Assembly: GCA_040754815.1 (NCBI GenBank)
Contig: JBFMBX010000007.1
Coordinates: 62,001 to 126,000, forward strand
Reading direction: 5' to 3'
DNA: 64,000 bases
DNA from: Bellilinea sp040754815
GTDB taxonomy: Bacteria; Chloroflexota; Anaerolineae; Anaerolineales; Anaerolineaceae
The notes beneath the pieces were generated by a model. It was not told the DNA's origin. It did no database searches and saw nothing but the letters and a program-made list of their open reading frames with translations. Shown here piece by piece: positions 8,947-18,185 of this stretch; the stretch's first letter is position 1, and every line of letters begins with the position of its first letter. Both the position numbers and the translations under genes were made by a program.

Positions 8947-10035
8947 CTACTCACACACATGCCGAAACAGCCGATACACAGCCGCAGTGAATTTGAGGAA
9001 CTCCGCGGCCAGTTTTAAGGGCGGAAGTTTGCCTTTGGAGGGGTCAAGGTGGCTGAATTGCATTTCGGTAAAATACACGCCAGCCCGCCCCGCCAGCGCC
9101 TCACACAGCCGCTGCGACTCGCCCACCGGAATGACCTGATCGCCGCGGTCATGCAGCAAGACAATCAGCGGGACATGCAGGCCATGCACATAATTCAGGG
9201 GTGAAATTTTGAAAAACCGTTCCTGCATCTCCGCCGGTAAAGCGTGGATCGCCCTTTCTGCCTCTTGCGGGTCGGCCGCGCTCAACAATGCCGCCACTTT
9301 TCGGCCGTTTTCAGAAAGATTTATCTCCTCAACAGGCAGCTGCCCCTCCACAAATATCCTGCGCAGACAGGAAGCCTCTTCCGCACCCAATTCATCCGTC
9401 AGCGAGTGGATGAACACCTTGCGGGTCAAGGGGTCAACCTTCCAATGCTGCCTGCCATTACCGCTTACAACAGAACCACTGGCAATGTCACGGGCAAATG
9501 CCCACAACGAGGAATACGGCGCATACACGCTCACAAAAGCCACCCGGCGGTTGATCAGTGGGTGAGCCGCCGCCATCAGCGCAAACGACCCGCCGACACA
9601 GGTACCCAGCAGGCCGCTGCGCGCGGAATCCACATAGGGTTGTTGAATGAACCAGTCATACGCCAGAGCGATGTTTTCAATATCGGCCGGGTCGAGCCGG
9701 AAATCACGCATGGACGGCGACCAGTACAGCAGGGCGGCAAAACCGGCCCGTGCCAGCGCCCTGCCCAGCACCGGCACCTGCGGGTGATTCACCTCAAAAG
9801 GCACCACCCCAAGGCAAACCACAATCCCCGGATGAACCCCCGGCGAACCGGGGCGATATACTTCCCCTTCGGCAATTCCATCCCGGGTCGGATACCTCAC
9901 CCGCTCAATCACTGGCGCTTTGGTCACCCAATCCACCGGACGTGAAGGCAGCATGGGAAAAACCTTGAGGAAGAAAATCATTGCTCTCCCCAAAGCGCGA
10001 AGGGAACGCCTTAGGCGGCGGACAATATCAGCCAT
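8947..10035 (-). CDS. alpha/beta hydrolase, dienelactone-hydrolase-like
   Basis: Protein of 362 aa. The alpha/beta hydrolase fold is shown by the nucleophile elbow GTCVGGS (about 194-200), which places Cys where most family members have Ser, by an acid in LLHDRGDQVIP, and by a late His in MQFSHLDPSKG. A short hydrophobic stretch near the N-terminus may associate it with the membrane. A ribosome-binding sequence AGGTGA precedes the ATG. It follows the DUF1232 gene on the same strand after 20 bp, so they are probably co-transcribed. The substrate cannot be told from the sequence. Confidence 0.72.
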   Translation of the reverse strand: MADIVRRLRRSLRALGRAMIFFLKVFPMLPSRPVDWVTKAPVIERVRYPTRDGIAEGEVYRPGSPGVHPGIVVCLGVVPFEVNHPQVPVLGRALARAGFAALLYWSPSMRDFRLDPADIENIALAYDWFIQQPYVDSARSGLLGTCVGGSFALMAAAHPLINRRVAFVSVYAPYSSLWAFARDIASGSVVSGNGRQHWKVDPLTRKVFIHSLTDELGAEEASCLRRIFVEGQLPVEEINLSENGRKVAALLSAADPQEAERAIHALPAEMQERFFKISPLNYVHGLHVPLIVLLHDRGDQVIPVGESQRLCEALAGRAGVYFTEMQFSHLDPSKGKLPPLKLAAEFLKFTAAVYRLFRHVCE

Positions 10036-10055
10036 GTTCTAATGACTTCACCTGA

Positions 10056-10442
10056 TCAATCATTGAGAGCACGCGCAATCCACCATACCATTATAGCCAG
10101 AATAGCCAGCCACACAACAATCACCAGAACGGCTCCCACCCGGCTGATGGGTTTACCTTGCCGCATCATCTCTTCCGACTGCCGCCGTGCCTCTGTCATC
10201 ACCTCCGCTGGAATCATTTTCAAAGCCAGAGCAATCCCCAAAGGTGTGATGATCAAGTCATCCAGATAGCCAAGCACAGGCACAAAATCCGGAATGAGGT
10301 CTATGGGACTAAACGTGTGAGCCACCACCACACCAAGAAACACCTTGGCATACCACGGAACCCGCGGGTCACGAGCGGCAATATATAACGCGTAAGCATC
10401 CCGTTTTAGCAGCCTCGCCCGGCTCTTCAATCTTTCAATCAC
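10056..10442 (-). CDS. DUF1232 (YkvA-like) membrane protein
   Basis: Protein of 128 aa. The central SPIDLIPDFVPVLGYLDDLI sequence is the signature of the DUF1232/YkvA family, whose function is unknown. A second hydrophobic segment at the C-terminus (VLVIVVWLAILAIMVWWIA) should anchor it. The start is GTG, with GGAG about 10 nt upstream. It lies 20 bp before the alpha/beta hydrolase gene and probably shares its transcript. Confidence 0.85.
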   Translation of the reverse strand: MIERLKSRARLLKRDAYALYIAARDPRVPWYAKVFLGVVVAHTFSPIDLIPDFVPVLGYLDDLIITPLGIALALKMIPAEVMTEARRQSEEMMRQGKPISRVGAVLVIVVWLAILAIMVWWIARALND

Positions 10443-10535
10443 CCAAAACTACTCCGAGGTTTAAGTTCAATGGCTGCTCATTGTTCGTATACTGCCCTAG
10501 AGACCTTTTACCCAACGGCCGGGAGATTTTTCCGC

Positions 10536-13271
10536 TTACCGCAGCGCGCGCCGCTTCTGAACCGCCTTGTAAATCTCCATGACCACCAGCACCACGCTGG
10601 CCAGCGCAAACAAAGTAAGCCACGTCTGCCACGGCAGCGATTCGGTACGCAGCAATCCTTGCAGGAATGGCACCTCAGTGGCCAGAATATGCAAGCCGAG
10701 CGCTACAAGCATACCGACTGCCAGCACGCGGTTACGGCTGAATGGTATTTTGAAGGCCGATTCTTCTTCTGAGCGGCAGTTTAAGACGTGGTAAAACTGC
10801 ATCAGCACCAGCAGCGCCAGCAGCAGGTTGCGTGCCATATCCAGCGCGTAACCTTCCCGCATCAAAAATACCCACACCGCCAGACATACTAGCGCCATGG
10901 TCAACCCGCTGATCATCAACTGCTCGATCATCTTGCGGTTGAAGATCCCCTCGGTCGGCTTACGCGGCGGGTGGCGCATCACCCCCGGCTCTCCGGCTTC
11001 AAAGGCCAGCGCCACATCCTGAATTCCGTTGGTGACAAGGTTCAACCACAGAATTTGAACTGCTATCAGTGGAACCGGAAATTCGAGCAAAATGGCCAGC
11101 GCCAGCAGCACCAGTTCGGCAAAACCGGTTGAAATTAGCAACAGAGTTACCTTGCGTACGTTGGCATAAGCAAAACGGCCTTCTTCTATACCTGCCACAA
11201 TCGAAGCAAAATTGTCGTCGGTGACGATCATCGAGGCGGTATCTTTGGCAATGTCGGTGCCGGAGCCCATCGCTACCCCGATATTGGCTTTCTTCAGCGC
11301 CGGCGCATCGTTGACTCCGTCACCGGTCACTGCCACAAACTCACCCAACCGGATGAGGGCATCCACAATTTGCAGTTTTTGATCGGGGGTGACCCGGGCA
11401 AACACCGTCTTATGTTTGATGCCTTCGTAAAATTCCGGGATTTCGGGAGAGCCAATCTCGGCTAGTTCTTTACCCGTAATCACATCTGCCGCTGTTTCGG
11501 CAATGCCCAGTTCGCGGGCAATTGCCAGCGCCGTGGCCGGGTGGTCACCCGTGATCATCACCACCTTGATTCCGGCCGATTGTGCCGTTTGCACGGCCTC
11601 TTTGACCTCCGGGCGTAACGGGTCAATGAAGCCTAACAGTCCCAACAAGGTCAAGCCGGCACTCTCTCCATTTTCCAGCGCTTGCAAATCCCCTTCCCCG
11701 GCGGCCAGCGCCAGCACCCGGAAGCCGTTTTCAGCCTTTTGCTGGGCAAGTTGCAAAATTTTCTCCCGATCCAGTTCCACTTCACCCTGCGCGGTCATCA
11801 TGCGGCTGCAGAAATGCAACACCGTTTCAACCGCCCCTTTTACGGCGAGGCGCGCCTTGCCATTCTGTTCGTACACGACCGCAGCGTAACGTTTGTCCGA
11901 TTCAAACGGCGCTTCAGCAAGGATGCGCGTCTGGCGGCGCAGGTTAGCCGGGTCAAGGCCGAGTTTATAGCCCAACGCCAGCAAAGCCACATCCATGGCA
12001 TCACCGGTATGCTGCCACCTGCCGTCTTCTCTTTCCAGCGTGGCTTCGTTACAGAGTGCGCTTTCTCGAGCAATGCTCAACACTCGTTCCAGCATTTCGG
12101 CCGGCAGGTCTGCGCCGCTCTCGGCCAGTTTGACCTCGCCTTCATCGTTGTATCCCTGCCCGCTGATTTCGATAAGCGTGCCTTCTGGCAGCAGGATTTG
12201 TTTAACCGTTTGCTGATTGACGGTCAGTGTGCCGGTTTTATCGCTGGCAATCAGGGTGCAGGAACCCAGACTTTCCACCGCCGTCAGTTTGCGCACAATC
12301 ACGTTCCGCTGGGCCATGCGGCTGGTGGCCAGCGAGAGGGCAACCGTCATCGCCACCGGCAACCCCTCCGGGATGGCCGAGACCGCCATCGCCACCACCA
12401 GAATGAAAACATCACTGAGCGCCTCGCCGCGCGCAAATTGAATCATCCCCAAAACGGCGGTGAACCCCAGCACCACCACTGCGATCTGACGGGCAAATCT
12501 TTCCATGCGGATGACCAGCGGAGGTTTTGCCCCTTCTTCTTCGCTGATGGTTTTGGCAATTTTACCCACCTCGGTGTACGGGCCGGTGGCCACCACAATC
12601 CCCACCCCCCGTCCCGAGAGGACGGTTGAACCGGCATACGCCATGTTGCTGCGGTCACTGATGGGTATATCGGCCGATAAAACCTTTTCGGTCTTTTCCA
12701 CCGGCAGCGACTCGCCGGTCAGGAAGGATTCATCAACACGCAAATTATTGACCTGAATCAGGCGCACATCGGCAGCCACCTTGTCACCCGATTCGATCAA
12801 AAGAATATCACCGGGCACAATCTCCTCGGCGGGGACGGTGAGAATACGCCCCATGCGCCGCACCCGGACTTTGATCTTGAGTAGCACCTGCAAGGCATGG
12901 GCACTTTGTTCGGCGCGCCATTCCTGAATTGTCCCAATAACCGCGTTCAGCAAAATGACGGCAAAGATGAACACGGCATCCTTGTAATCCTGCATCAGCA
13001 GCGCCACAATGCCCGCGATCAGCAGGATATAAATCAACGGACTGGCAAACTGGTGCAGGAATACCTGAATGAGTGTGGGTGGTTCTTTGGCGGGCAGGGT
13101 GTTCCTGCCAAACTCGCGCAGCCGTTCGGCCACCTGCTCCTCGCTCAGCCCGTCCGGCAGGCTTTGCAGTTTGCGGTAAACCACTTCCAGTGGTTCGGCG
13201 TGCCAGTCAATCACTTTCTTGCCGCCTTGGGTAAATTCGATTCGGTTAATATCCAAATCTTCAGGTCGCAT
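10536..13271 (-). CDS. P2-type cation-transporting ATPase
   Basis: Protein of 911 aa, the full length expected for a P2 ATPase. It has the N-terminal cation-ATPase domain, actuator loop FLTGESLPVEK, transmembrane segment 4 with IPEGLPVAM, phosphorylation site SDKTGTLT, and hinge GDGVNDAPALKKANIGVAMG. Such pumps export Ca2+, or sometimes Na+ or Mn2+, at the cost of ATP. Transmembrane segment 6 reads NLVTNGIQDVALAFE; calcium pumps usually have NLVTDG, so the ion is uncertain. The ATG has GAGGAG 8 nt upstream. A TAATAT -10-like box lies about 55 nt before it. It appears to be transcribed alone. Confidence 0.93.
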   Translation of the reverse strand: MRPEDLDINRIEFTQGGKKVIDWHAEPLEVVYRKLQSLPDGLSEEQVAERLREFGRNTLPAKEPPTLIQVFLHQFASPLIYILLIAGIVALLMQDYKDAVFIFAVILLNAVIGTIQEWRAEQSAHALQVLLKIKVRVRRMGRILTVPAEEIVPGDILLIESGDKVAADVRLIQVNNLRVDESFLTGESLPVEKTEKVLSADIPISDRSNMAYAGSTVLSGRGVGIVVATGPYTEVGKIAKTISEEEGAKPPLVIRMERFARQIAVVVLGFTAVLGMIQFARGEALSDVFILVVAMAVSAIPEGLPVAMTVALSLATSRMAQRNVIVRKLTAVESLGSCTLIASDKTGTLTVNQQTVKQILLPEGTLIEISGQGYNDEGEVKLAESGADLPAEMLERVLSIARESALCNEATLEREDGRWQHTGDAMDVALLALGYKLGLDPANLRRQTRILAEAPFESDKRYAAVVYEQNGKARLAVKGAVETVLHFCSRMMTAQGEVELDREKILQLAQQKAENGFRVLALAAGEGDLQALENGESAGLTLLGLLGFIDPLRPEVKEAVQTAQSAGIKVVMITGDHPATALAIARELGIAETAADVITGKELAEIGSPEIPEFYEGIKHKTVFARVTPDQKLQIVDALIRLGEFVAVTGDGVNDAPALKKANIGVAMGSGTDIAKDTASMIVTDDNFASIVAGIEEGRFAYANVRKVTLLLISTGFAELVLLALAILLEFPVPLIAVQILWLNLVTNGIQDVALAFEAGEPGVMRHPPRKPTEGIFNRKMIEQLMISGLTMALVCLAVWVFLMREGYALDMARNLLLALLVLMQFYHVLNCRSEEESAFKIPFSRNRVLAVGMLVALGLHILATEVPFLQGLLRTESLPWQTWLTLFALASVVLVVMEIYKAVQKRRALR

Positions 13272-13373
13272 GGTGGCTTCTCCTCTCCAAGCTCTATGTT
13301 TGCCCCCTGATGATTTACGGCCCGAATATTACAGCCTGCTTTACGAAAACAATAAAAAATAATTGTAACAGAA

Positions 13374-14813
13374 TTATGGAGCACGCCGCGGGGCTGCCCG
13401 TCGCTTCGCCGGCCCTTCCCCTTTCGCAACGTAAGCCGGCACGGTAATGCCGTAAATGTTGCACACCCGCCGGTCCATCATCCGGCTGCGGATGCGCGGG
13501 TCAATCTCATCCAGCGATTGGGCAGTGGTGATGACGGTGGGCAGTTTGGCGTTATAACGATAATTCAGCAATTGGTACAGTTTCTCCCGCGCCCACGGTG
13601 TGGCGCTTTGGGTGCCCAGATCATCCAGAATCAGCAGGGAAGCCGAGCGCACCTCCTCAAAACGGCGGTCGTAGGAAACGGTGCTGGACGGCGAAAACGC
13701 CGCCCGCAGATGATCGAGCAGGTCCGGCACCACCACGAAGATCGGCTCCTCGCCGGCCGCTTTGCGGAAATTGCCAATCGCCGCCGCCAGGTGCGTCTTG
13801 CCGACGCCGTAACCGCCCATGAAAACCAGCCAGCCGCGCGGGTTCTCGGCAAAGGCCACCGCCGCATCGAACGCTTTTTGCAATGTGGCGCGGTCTTCCG
13901 GCGGCAGTTTTTCATGATCGCGCAAATTGAAGGTGCCAAAGGTTTGATCGGCCAACAGAGAAAGTGTAGAGATCGAAGTCCTCGTCTCATCGCTGACCGG
14001 CGAGCGGTAATCCGGTGCGTAGATATGCACGCGTGTGACCAGATCCACATCCTGCAGGCGCGAAGAGATACGCCCGTCAATCTCTTCCAGCAGCAAATTG
14101 GTGGTGATCACCGTCGGCAGGCGGTAGATGTAACGATGATTGATGATCTGATACAGTTTCTCCTCCGCCCACGGGGTTGCATTTTGAGTGCCCAGATCAT
14201 CCAGCACCAGCAGGCGCACATTGCGAATTTCATCCAACCGCTGCTCAAAGGTCTCATCCGTACTGCTGAAAGAAGCCCTCAGCCAATCGAGCAAATCCGG
14301 CACGGTCAGGAAGATGACTTCCACGCCCATCTCAATCACCGCATTGGCAACCGCCGCCGCCAGATGCGTCTTGCCGCAGCCGTACGGCCCCATCAGCAGC
14401 AGCCAGCCCTGCAGGGTGCGGGCATACTGCTGCGCCTGCTGGTAGGCAAACTGCAGCGAGCGCGCCTGTTGATCCCCCAGCCCCAGCCTTCCCTGCACTT
14501 TGAAACTGTCGAAAGTCATATTACGAAAGGCTTCCAGGTTGCTCAGGCGCAGCAGGCGCTGGCGTTCGCTGGCGCTCACCTCCTGCCGGCGGCAGGAACA
14601 CACTTCCAGTTTGCCGAAATCGGGGTGACCAACCGGTAAATCGCGGCGCACATACCCCACCCCGCCGCATATCGGGCAGTTTGGGTCGCCAAACATACCG
14701 GCCGACTGCCCGCCGGTGGGCTGGCCGCCCTCGTTAGTGTTCGACAAATTCGCCATATTCTCCCTGGATATAGCGTCGGCGATCTTTTTCAGACTTTCCC
14801 CGATTGGCTTCAT
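13374..14813 (-). CDS. DnaC-like helicase loader with two tandem AAA+ domains
   Basis: Protein of 479 aa. It opens with a zinc-finger-like CPICGGVGY..CSCR region (about 40-80), then an IstB/DnaC-type AAA+ domain with Walker A GPYGCGKTH (about 140) and LLVLDDLGTQNATPW. A second complete copy has Walker A GGYGVGKTH (about 332) and LLILDDLGTQSATPW. Known DnaC/DnaI loaders carry one AAA+ domain, so this is an internal duplication; both copies keep their ATP-binding motifs. The start at 14813 is set by AAAGGAG six nt upstream, although in-frame ATGs exist at 14855 and 14756. It overlaps the DnaD-like gene by 80 bp and follows dnaB in the same operon, which supports a role in loading DnaB. Confidence 0.83.
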   Translation of the reverse strand: MKPIGESLKKIADAISRENMANLSNTNEGGQPTGGQSAGMFGDPNCPICGGVGYVRRDLPVGHPDFGKLEVCSCRRQEVSASERQRLLRLSNLEAFRNMTFDSFKVQGRLGLGDQQARSLQFAYQQAQQYARTLQGWLLLMGPYGCGKTHLAAAVANAVIEMGVEVIFLTVPDLLDWLRASFSSTDETFEQRLDEIRNVRLLVLDDLGTQNATPWAEEKLYQIINHRYIYRLPTVITTNLLLEEIDGRISSRLQDVDLVTRVHIYAPDYRSPVSDETRTSISTLSLLADQTFGTFNLRDHEKLPPEDRATLQKAFDAAVAFAENPRGWLVFMGGYGVGKTHLAAAIGNFRKAAGEEPIFVVVPDLLDHLRAAFSPSSTVSYDRRFEEVRSASLLILDDLGTQSATPWAREKLYQLLNYRYNAKLPTVITTAQSLDEIDPRIRSRMMDRRVCNIYGITVPAYVAKGEGPAKRRAAPRRAP

Positions 14814-15435
14814 GTTCGCTCCTTTCCAATCGTGCCCGTAAAATGGCTTCCACATAGCGCCAGCGGCGCACGTTGCTCTCTACCGCCGCACGAATCGCTT
14901 CCTCGATCCATTCCACCGGATACGTTTTCTCGGCATCCTCCAGCGTTTCGGCCATCAGCGGCGTCAGCGGACCAATGTTCTCTTCATACAGCCGAAAGAT
15001 GTTCGGGCGCTCCACCGTCAGGCGCACTTCAGGGCGCTGAATTTCCTCCGGCGACCACTCCCCATTTTGCAGGGCAGCCACAGCCGCCCGCCCGCGCGGT
15101 GAATTGAGAAAATACAGCGCACTCTCGCCCTCTCCCCAATTCACTTTCAACAGCGTGCCGCGCTGTACGGCGCGTTCCAGCGCATCGCGCAGGTTGGTGC
15201 GGGCAATTTGCGGATTCTTTCCGAACGCTTCCAGCAGGCGGGCATCTTCCTCGAAGTCCTCCGCCTTAAAAAAGCGAAACTCACCTTCGATGCGGTCCAG
15301 CAGCCAGAAGGCATACAGCGTGACCTTCAATTCGGCGGGGTGGTCAATTTGCGGCAGCAATTCACTGAAAAAGGCTGCCGGCAGCGGGATAAGACGCGTC
15401 TTGCCGGCGGGAAAACCGTTAAAGGGCCTGTTCAT
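14734..15435 (-). CDS. DnaD-like replication protein
   Basis: Protein of 233 aa. The C-terminal part (about 145-215: LYEENIGPLTPLMAETLEDA, then YPVEWIEEAIRAAVESNVRRWRY) matches the DnaD/DnaB C-terminal domain used in primosome assembly of Firmicutes and phages. The N-terminal half looks like a winged-helix region. The ATG at 15435 overlaps the dnaB stop (TGATG), and GGAG lies just upstream; a GTG at 15438 is an alternative. It sits between dnaB and the DnaC-like loader, consistent with a DnaD-DnaB-loader primosome. Confidence 0.82.
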   Translation of the reverse strand: MNRPFNGFPAGKTRLIPLPAAFFSELLPQIDHPAELKVTLYAFWLLDRIEGEFRFFKAEDFEEDARLLEAFGKNPQIARTNLRDALERAVQRGTLLKVNWGEGESALYFLNSPRGRAAVAALQNGEWSPEEIQRPEVRLTVERPNIFRLYEENIGPLTPLMAETLEDAEKTYPVEWIEEAIRAAVESNVRRWRYVEAILRARLERSEHEANRGKSEKDRRRYIQGEYGEFVEH

Positions 15436-16823
15436 CACACTCCTCGCTCGACCGATTCGCGCGGCAGGACAACCGCATTATCAAACCGCGCCAGATTGCT
15501 GAGAAAGACCAGCTCGATGCCGGGGTGGGTTGGGCCGTTGCGGTGTTTGGCCACAATGATTTCAGCAATATTCTGGCGCGGGCTGTCTTTTTCCATCGCT
15601 TCCGGGCGGTGAATGAACATGACGATATCGGCGTCCTGTTCGAGTGAACCGCTTTCTCGCAGGTCCGAAAGCACCGGTTTTTTATCGGCGCGCTGTTCCA
15701 CGGCGCGCGAGAGTTGCGCCGCCGCCAGCACCGGCACATTCAGCTCGCGCGCCAGCACCTTCAAACTGCGGGAAATGCTGGAAACTTCCTGCACGCGGTT
15801 GTCGGTGCGCACATCACCGGACATCAATTGCAGGTAATCCACAATCACCAGATCCAGCTGTCTTTCCATGTGCAAACGGCGGCACTTGGTCCGCAGCTGC
15901 AAGGGGGTTATGGCGGGCGTGTCATCCAGCCAGATTTCGGTTTCGCCCAGCACTTCGATGGCATGGGCAAACAGAGCCCATTCTTCATCGCGCAGTTTAC
16001 CGGTGCGCAGGCGCTGGGTGTCAATGCCGGTCTCCTGAGCAATCAGGCGCTGAACCAGTTGCTCGGCGGACATTTCCAGCGAAAAGATTGCCACCCGTTT
16101 GCGGTGTTTCTGAGCGGCATTTTTGGCCACCGAAAGCAGAAAACCGGTCTTGCCCATGCCCGGCCGCCCGGCAACGATCAGAAAATCGGAACGCTGCATG
16201 CCGCCCAGCAATTTATCCAGATCCACCAGTCCGGTCGGTACGCCAAAAATTTCGTCACTGCGTTGAGCCAACTGGTCAATGCGCTCGTAATATTCTTCCA
16301 GCACCCTTTCGATGGGTTGCAAATCGCGCTGAATGCGCCGCTCGCTCAACCCAAAAACGGCTTTTTCGGCTTCTCCGATCAGCGTATCCAGACTTTTGCG
16401 CGAATCGAGCGCCAGTTTCGCCATCTCGTTGGCTGCCGCAAGCATCTTGCGGCGAATGGAGGCTTCTTCCACAATGCGCGCGTAGGCTTCGGCGTGCAGC
16501 GAGGTGGGTGTTTGGGTAACCAGCGCCAGCAGGTAGGCCTGTCCGCCGATATCGGCAAGGTGACCGCTCTCTTCCAGTTCGTTGCTGACGGTCACAATAT
16601 CAATGCCGGAGCGCCGGTCATGCAGGCGGGTCAGGGCTTCCCAAATCCAGCGGTTGCGCACAATGTAAAAATCATCCGGCTTTAGAATCTGAGCCACTTC
16701 GTAATAGGCTTCCGGATTGATCAAAATCGAGCCCAGCACCGCTTCTTCCGCTTCGCGGTTGTGGGGATGAGCCTGATCCATCGAGAACTGGGATTCATCT
16801 AGGGGTGGTAGGTCTTCACTCAT
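15435..16823 (-). CDS. dnaB: replicative DNA helicase DnaB
   Basis: Protein of 462 aa, the usual length. It is the hexameric 5'-3' helicase of the replication fork. It has the N-terminal DnaB domain (PHNREAEEAVLGSILINPEA), Walker A GRPGMGKT, the SLEMSAEQLVQRL motif, Walker B VIVDYLQLM, and the C-terminal SDLRESGSLEQDADIV motif. No intein interrupts it. The chosen start (MSEDLPPL) gives a normal N-terminus; an in-frame ATG 84 nt upstream would add an unlikely extension. It is the first gene of the operon with the DnaD-like and DnaC-like proteins, and the bifunctional nuclease gene lies 104 bp upstream on the same strand. Confidence 0.96.
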   Translation of the reverse strand: MSEDLPPLDESQFSMDQAHPHNREAEEAVLGSILINPEAYYEVAQILKPDDFYIVRNRWIWEALTRLHDRRSGIDIVTVSNELEESGHLADIGGQAYLLALVTQTPTSLHAEAYARIVEEASIRRKMLAAANEMAKLALDSRKSLDTLIGEAEKAVFGLSERRIQRDLQPIERVLEEYYERIDQLAQRSDEIFGVPTGLVDLDKLLGGMQRSDFLIVAGRPGMGKTGFLLSVAKNAAQKHRKRVAIFSLEMSAEQLVQRLIAQETGIDTQRLRTGKLRDEEWALFAHAIEVLGETEIWLDDTPAITPLQLRTKCRRLHMERQLDLVIVDYLQLMSGDVRTDNRVQEVSSISRSLKVLARELNVPVLAAAQLSRAVEQRADKKPVLSDLRESGSLEQDADIVMFIHRPEAMEKDSPRQNIAEIIVAKHRNGPTHPGIELVFLSNLARFDNAVVLPRESVERGV

Positions 16824-16927
16824 TGTCTGGCCATATCCGGCGGATTGGAATACAAGATGCCCCCCTGCTGATTCGAGCAACGCCGGAGAGTGGGAGGCGT
16901 GCTTCATCCCCCCAACTCTCCATCAGG

Positions 16928-17536
16928 TTACTTGTTCTTTTTAGGGTTATCCTGATCAGGATCGGGTTTGTCTTTATCCTCTTCATCCTGATCATCACTC
17001 AGGTCATCAATCTTCAAGTTCTGTAAAAAGTCTTCGAATACCGACAGGCGTTCTTCACTCAGGTCATCTTCCTCAAGCGCAGCCGGCGCCGATTCCACAG
17101 CCGATGTTTCCGGCGCTTGCAGGTCACGCTCGGGGACGATGCCGGCCGTTTCCATCACTTCCCGCGCCACCAGAATCGGCACATGGGCGCGCACGGCCAG
17201 CGCCAGCGCATCCGAGGGGCGCGAGTCGATTTCGACCAGATGGCCGTTGTATTCCACGACCAGATTACCGAAGAAAACATCGTCTTTCAAAGCCACAACC
17301 TCCACCCTCACCAGGCGGGCGTTGAAGGTTGACAGCAGGTTTTTGAGCAAGTCATGGGTTTGCGGCCGGGCAACTTCGATTTCTTGCAGGGCAATCGTAA
17401 TCGCTTCAGCCTCATAAGGGCCGATCCAGATCGGCAGGTAGCGTTCGGCGTTGATCTCGCGCAGCACCACAATGCGCTGTTGATTGGTCAGGCTTACACG
17501 CACGCTGTCAATGACAACTTCAACCATTCGAGCCAT
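16928..17536 (-). CDS. bifunctional nuclease family protein (DUF151)
   Basis: Protein of 202 aa. Residues 1-135 form the BFN/DUF151 domain, seen in LPIWIGPYEAEAITIALQ and the EIDSRPSDALALAVRA motif, which is diagnostic. Plant and bacterial members have been described as nucleases, but the bacterial role is unclear. A C-terminal LSEERLSVFEDFLQNLKIDD segment occurs in many members. The last 25 residues are almost all Asp, Lys, Pro and Gln. A weak AAAAGG precedes the ATG. It lies directly upstream of dnaB on the same strand. Confidence 0.9.
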   Translation of the reverse strand: MARMVEVVIDSVRVSLTNQQRIVVLREINAERYLPIWIGPYEAEAITIALQEIEVARPQTHDLLKNLLSTFNARLVRVEVVALKDDVFFGNLVVEYNGHLVEIDSRPSDALALAVRAHVPILVAREVMETAGIVPERDLQAPETSAVESAPAALEEDDLSEERLSVFEDFLQNLKIDDLSDDQDEEDKDKPDPDQDNPKKNK

Positions 17537-18185
17537 CTTTCAACCTTTTCTCTCCCCAACCGGGGAGTTGATTCAAATCCAGCCAGTAACAGATTGAAAC
17601 GGCAGATTTCACACTGGTCTTGTGGTTTTATTTTAACACGGGCGGGAACGGGATGCAACTGCATTCCCGTCAAGTCCAACCATTTAATGTCTCTCTGCCG
17701 GTATTCTATGAAACAACCGCCTCACGACCGGAATCATCTGAATGTTAACATTTTTCGAATCCTTCGATTTCTTAAGTTCTTAAGGTATAATGTTTGCATC
17801 TACCCAATCTCCCGCTTTTTTTGTTCCGGCGGGATTTGTTCATCAGCGCACTTTACCAGTTGGAATGAATTTTCAGGATTTTTTATTACTATATAGTCGA
17901 AATGAGCCGCCGGCCAATTCACCTCGCCGTTTCTCTGACCTCTTCTTCCAAACTCTGTGCCGGTGCAGCCGCCGGGCAATAATTCAACGGGGTCAATGAG
18001 CAGTCTTGACAGAATTATTGTCCACTGATTACGGTAAACCCGCAAAAGTCTGATAAAATCCAAACCCACACTATTTTTGCAAACCGGTTTGGAAATTCGT
18101 GAAAGAAGGCCTTGACAGGCATGGGATGCCCCCACAGCCGGTGCGTTCGGGTAACACACTCTACGAACATGGTGGTAACAGGAAC
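17537..18185. other. 649-bp divergent intergenic region
   Basis: No convincing gene is seen between the minus-strand bifunctional nuclease gene and the plus-strand response regulator. It holds a bulged hairpin at 17648-17670, a TATAAT at 17786-17791 on the plus strand, and a TTGACA-type promoter at 18006-18035. Short reading frames here have no ribosome-binding site and no recognisable domain. Confidence 0.6.
18006..18035 (+). promoter_or_regulatory. putative promoter of the response regulator gene
   Basis: A perfect -35 TTGACA at 18006-18011 is followed after 18 nt by TACGGT (18030-18035), which keeps the TAnnnT pattern. Transcription would start near 18042 and give a leader of about 140 nt. 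A TAAAAT at 18054-18059 is a competing -10. Confidence 0.4.

Noticed and set aside
11682..12629. 315-residue plus-strand frame opposite the P-type ATPase
   Set aside because: Antisense of conserved ATPase domains; product rich in His, Gln and Arg with no family match.
17790..17999. 69-residue frame whose ATG lies within a TATAAT box
   Set aside because: The ATG overlaps the -10 box, so it would not be in the transcript; no family match.
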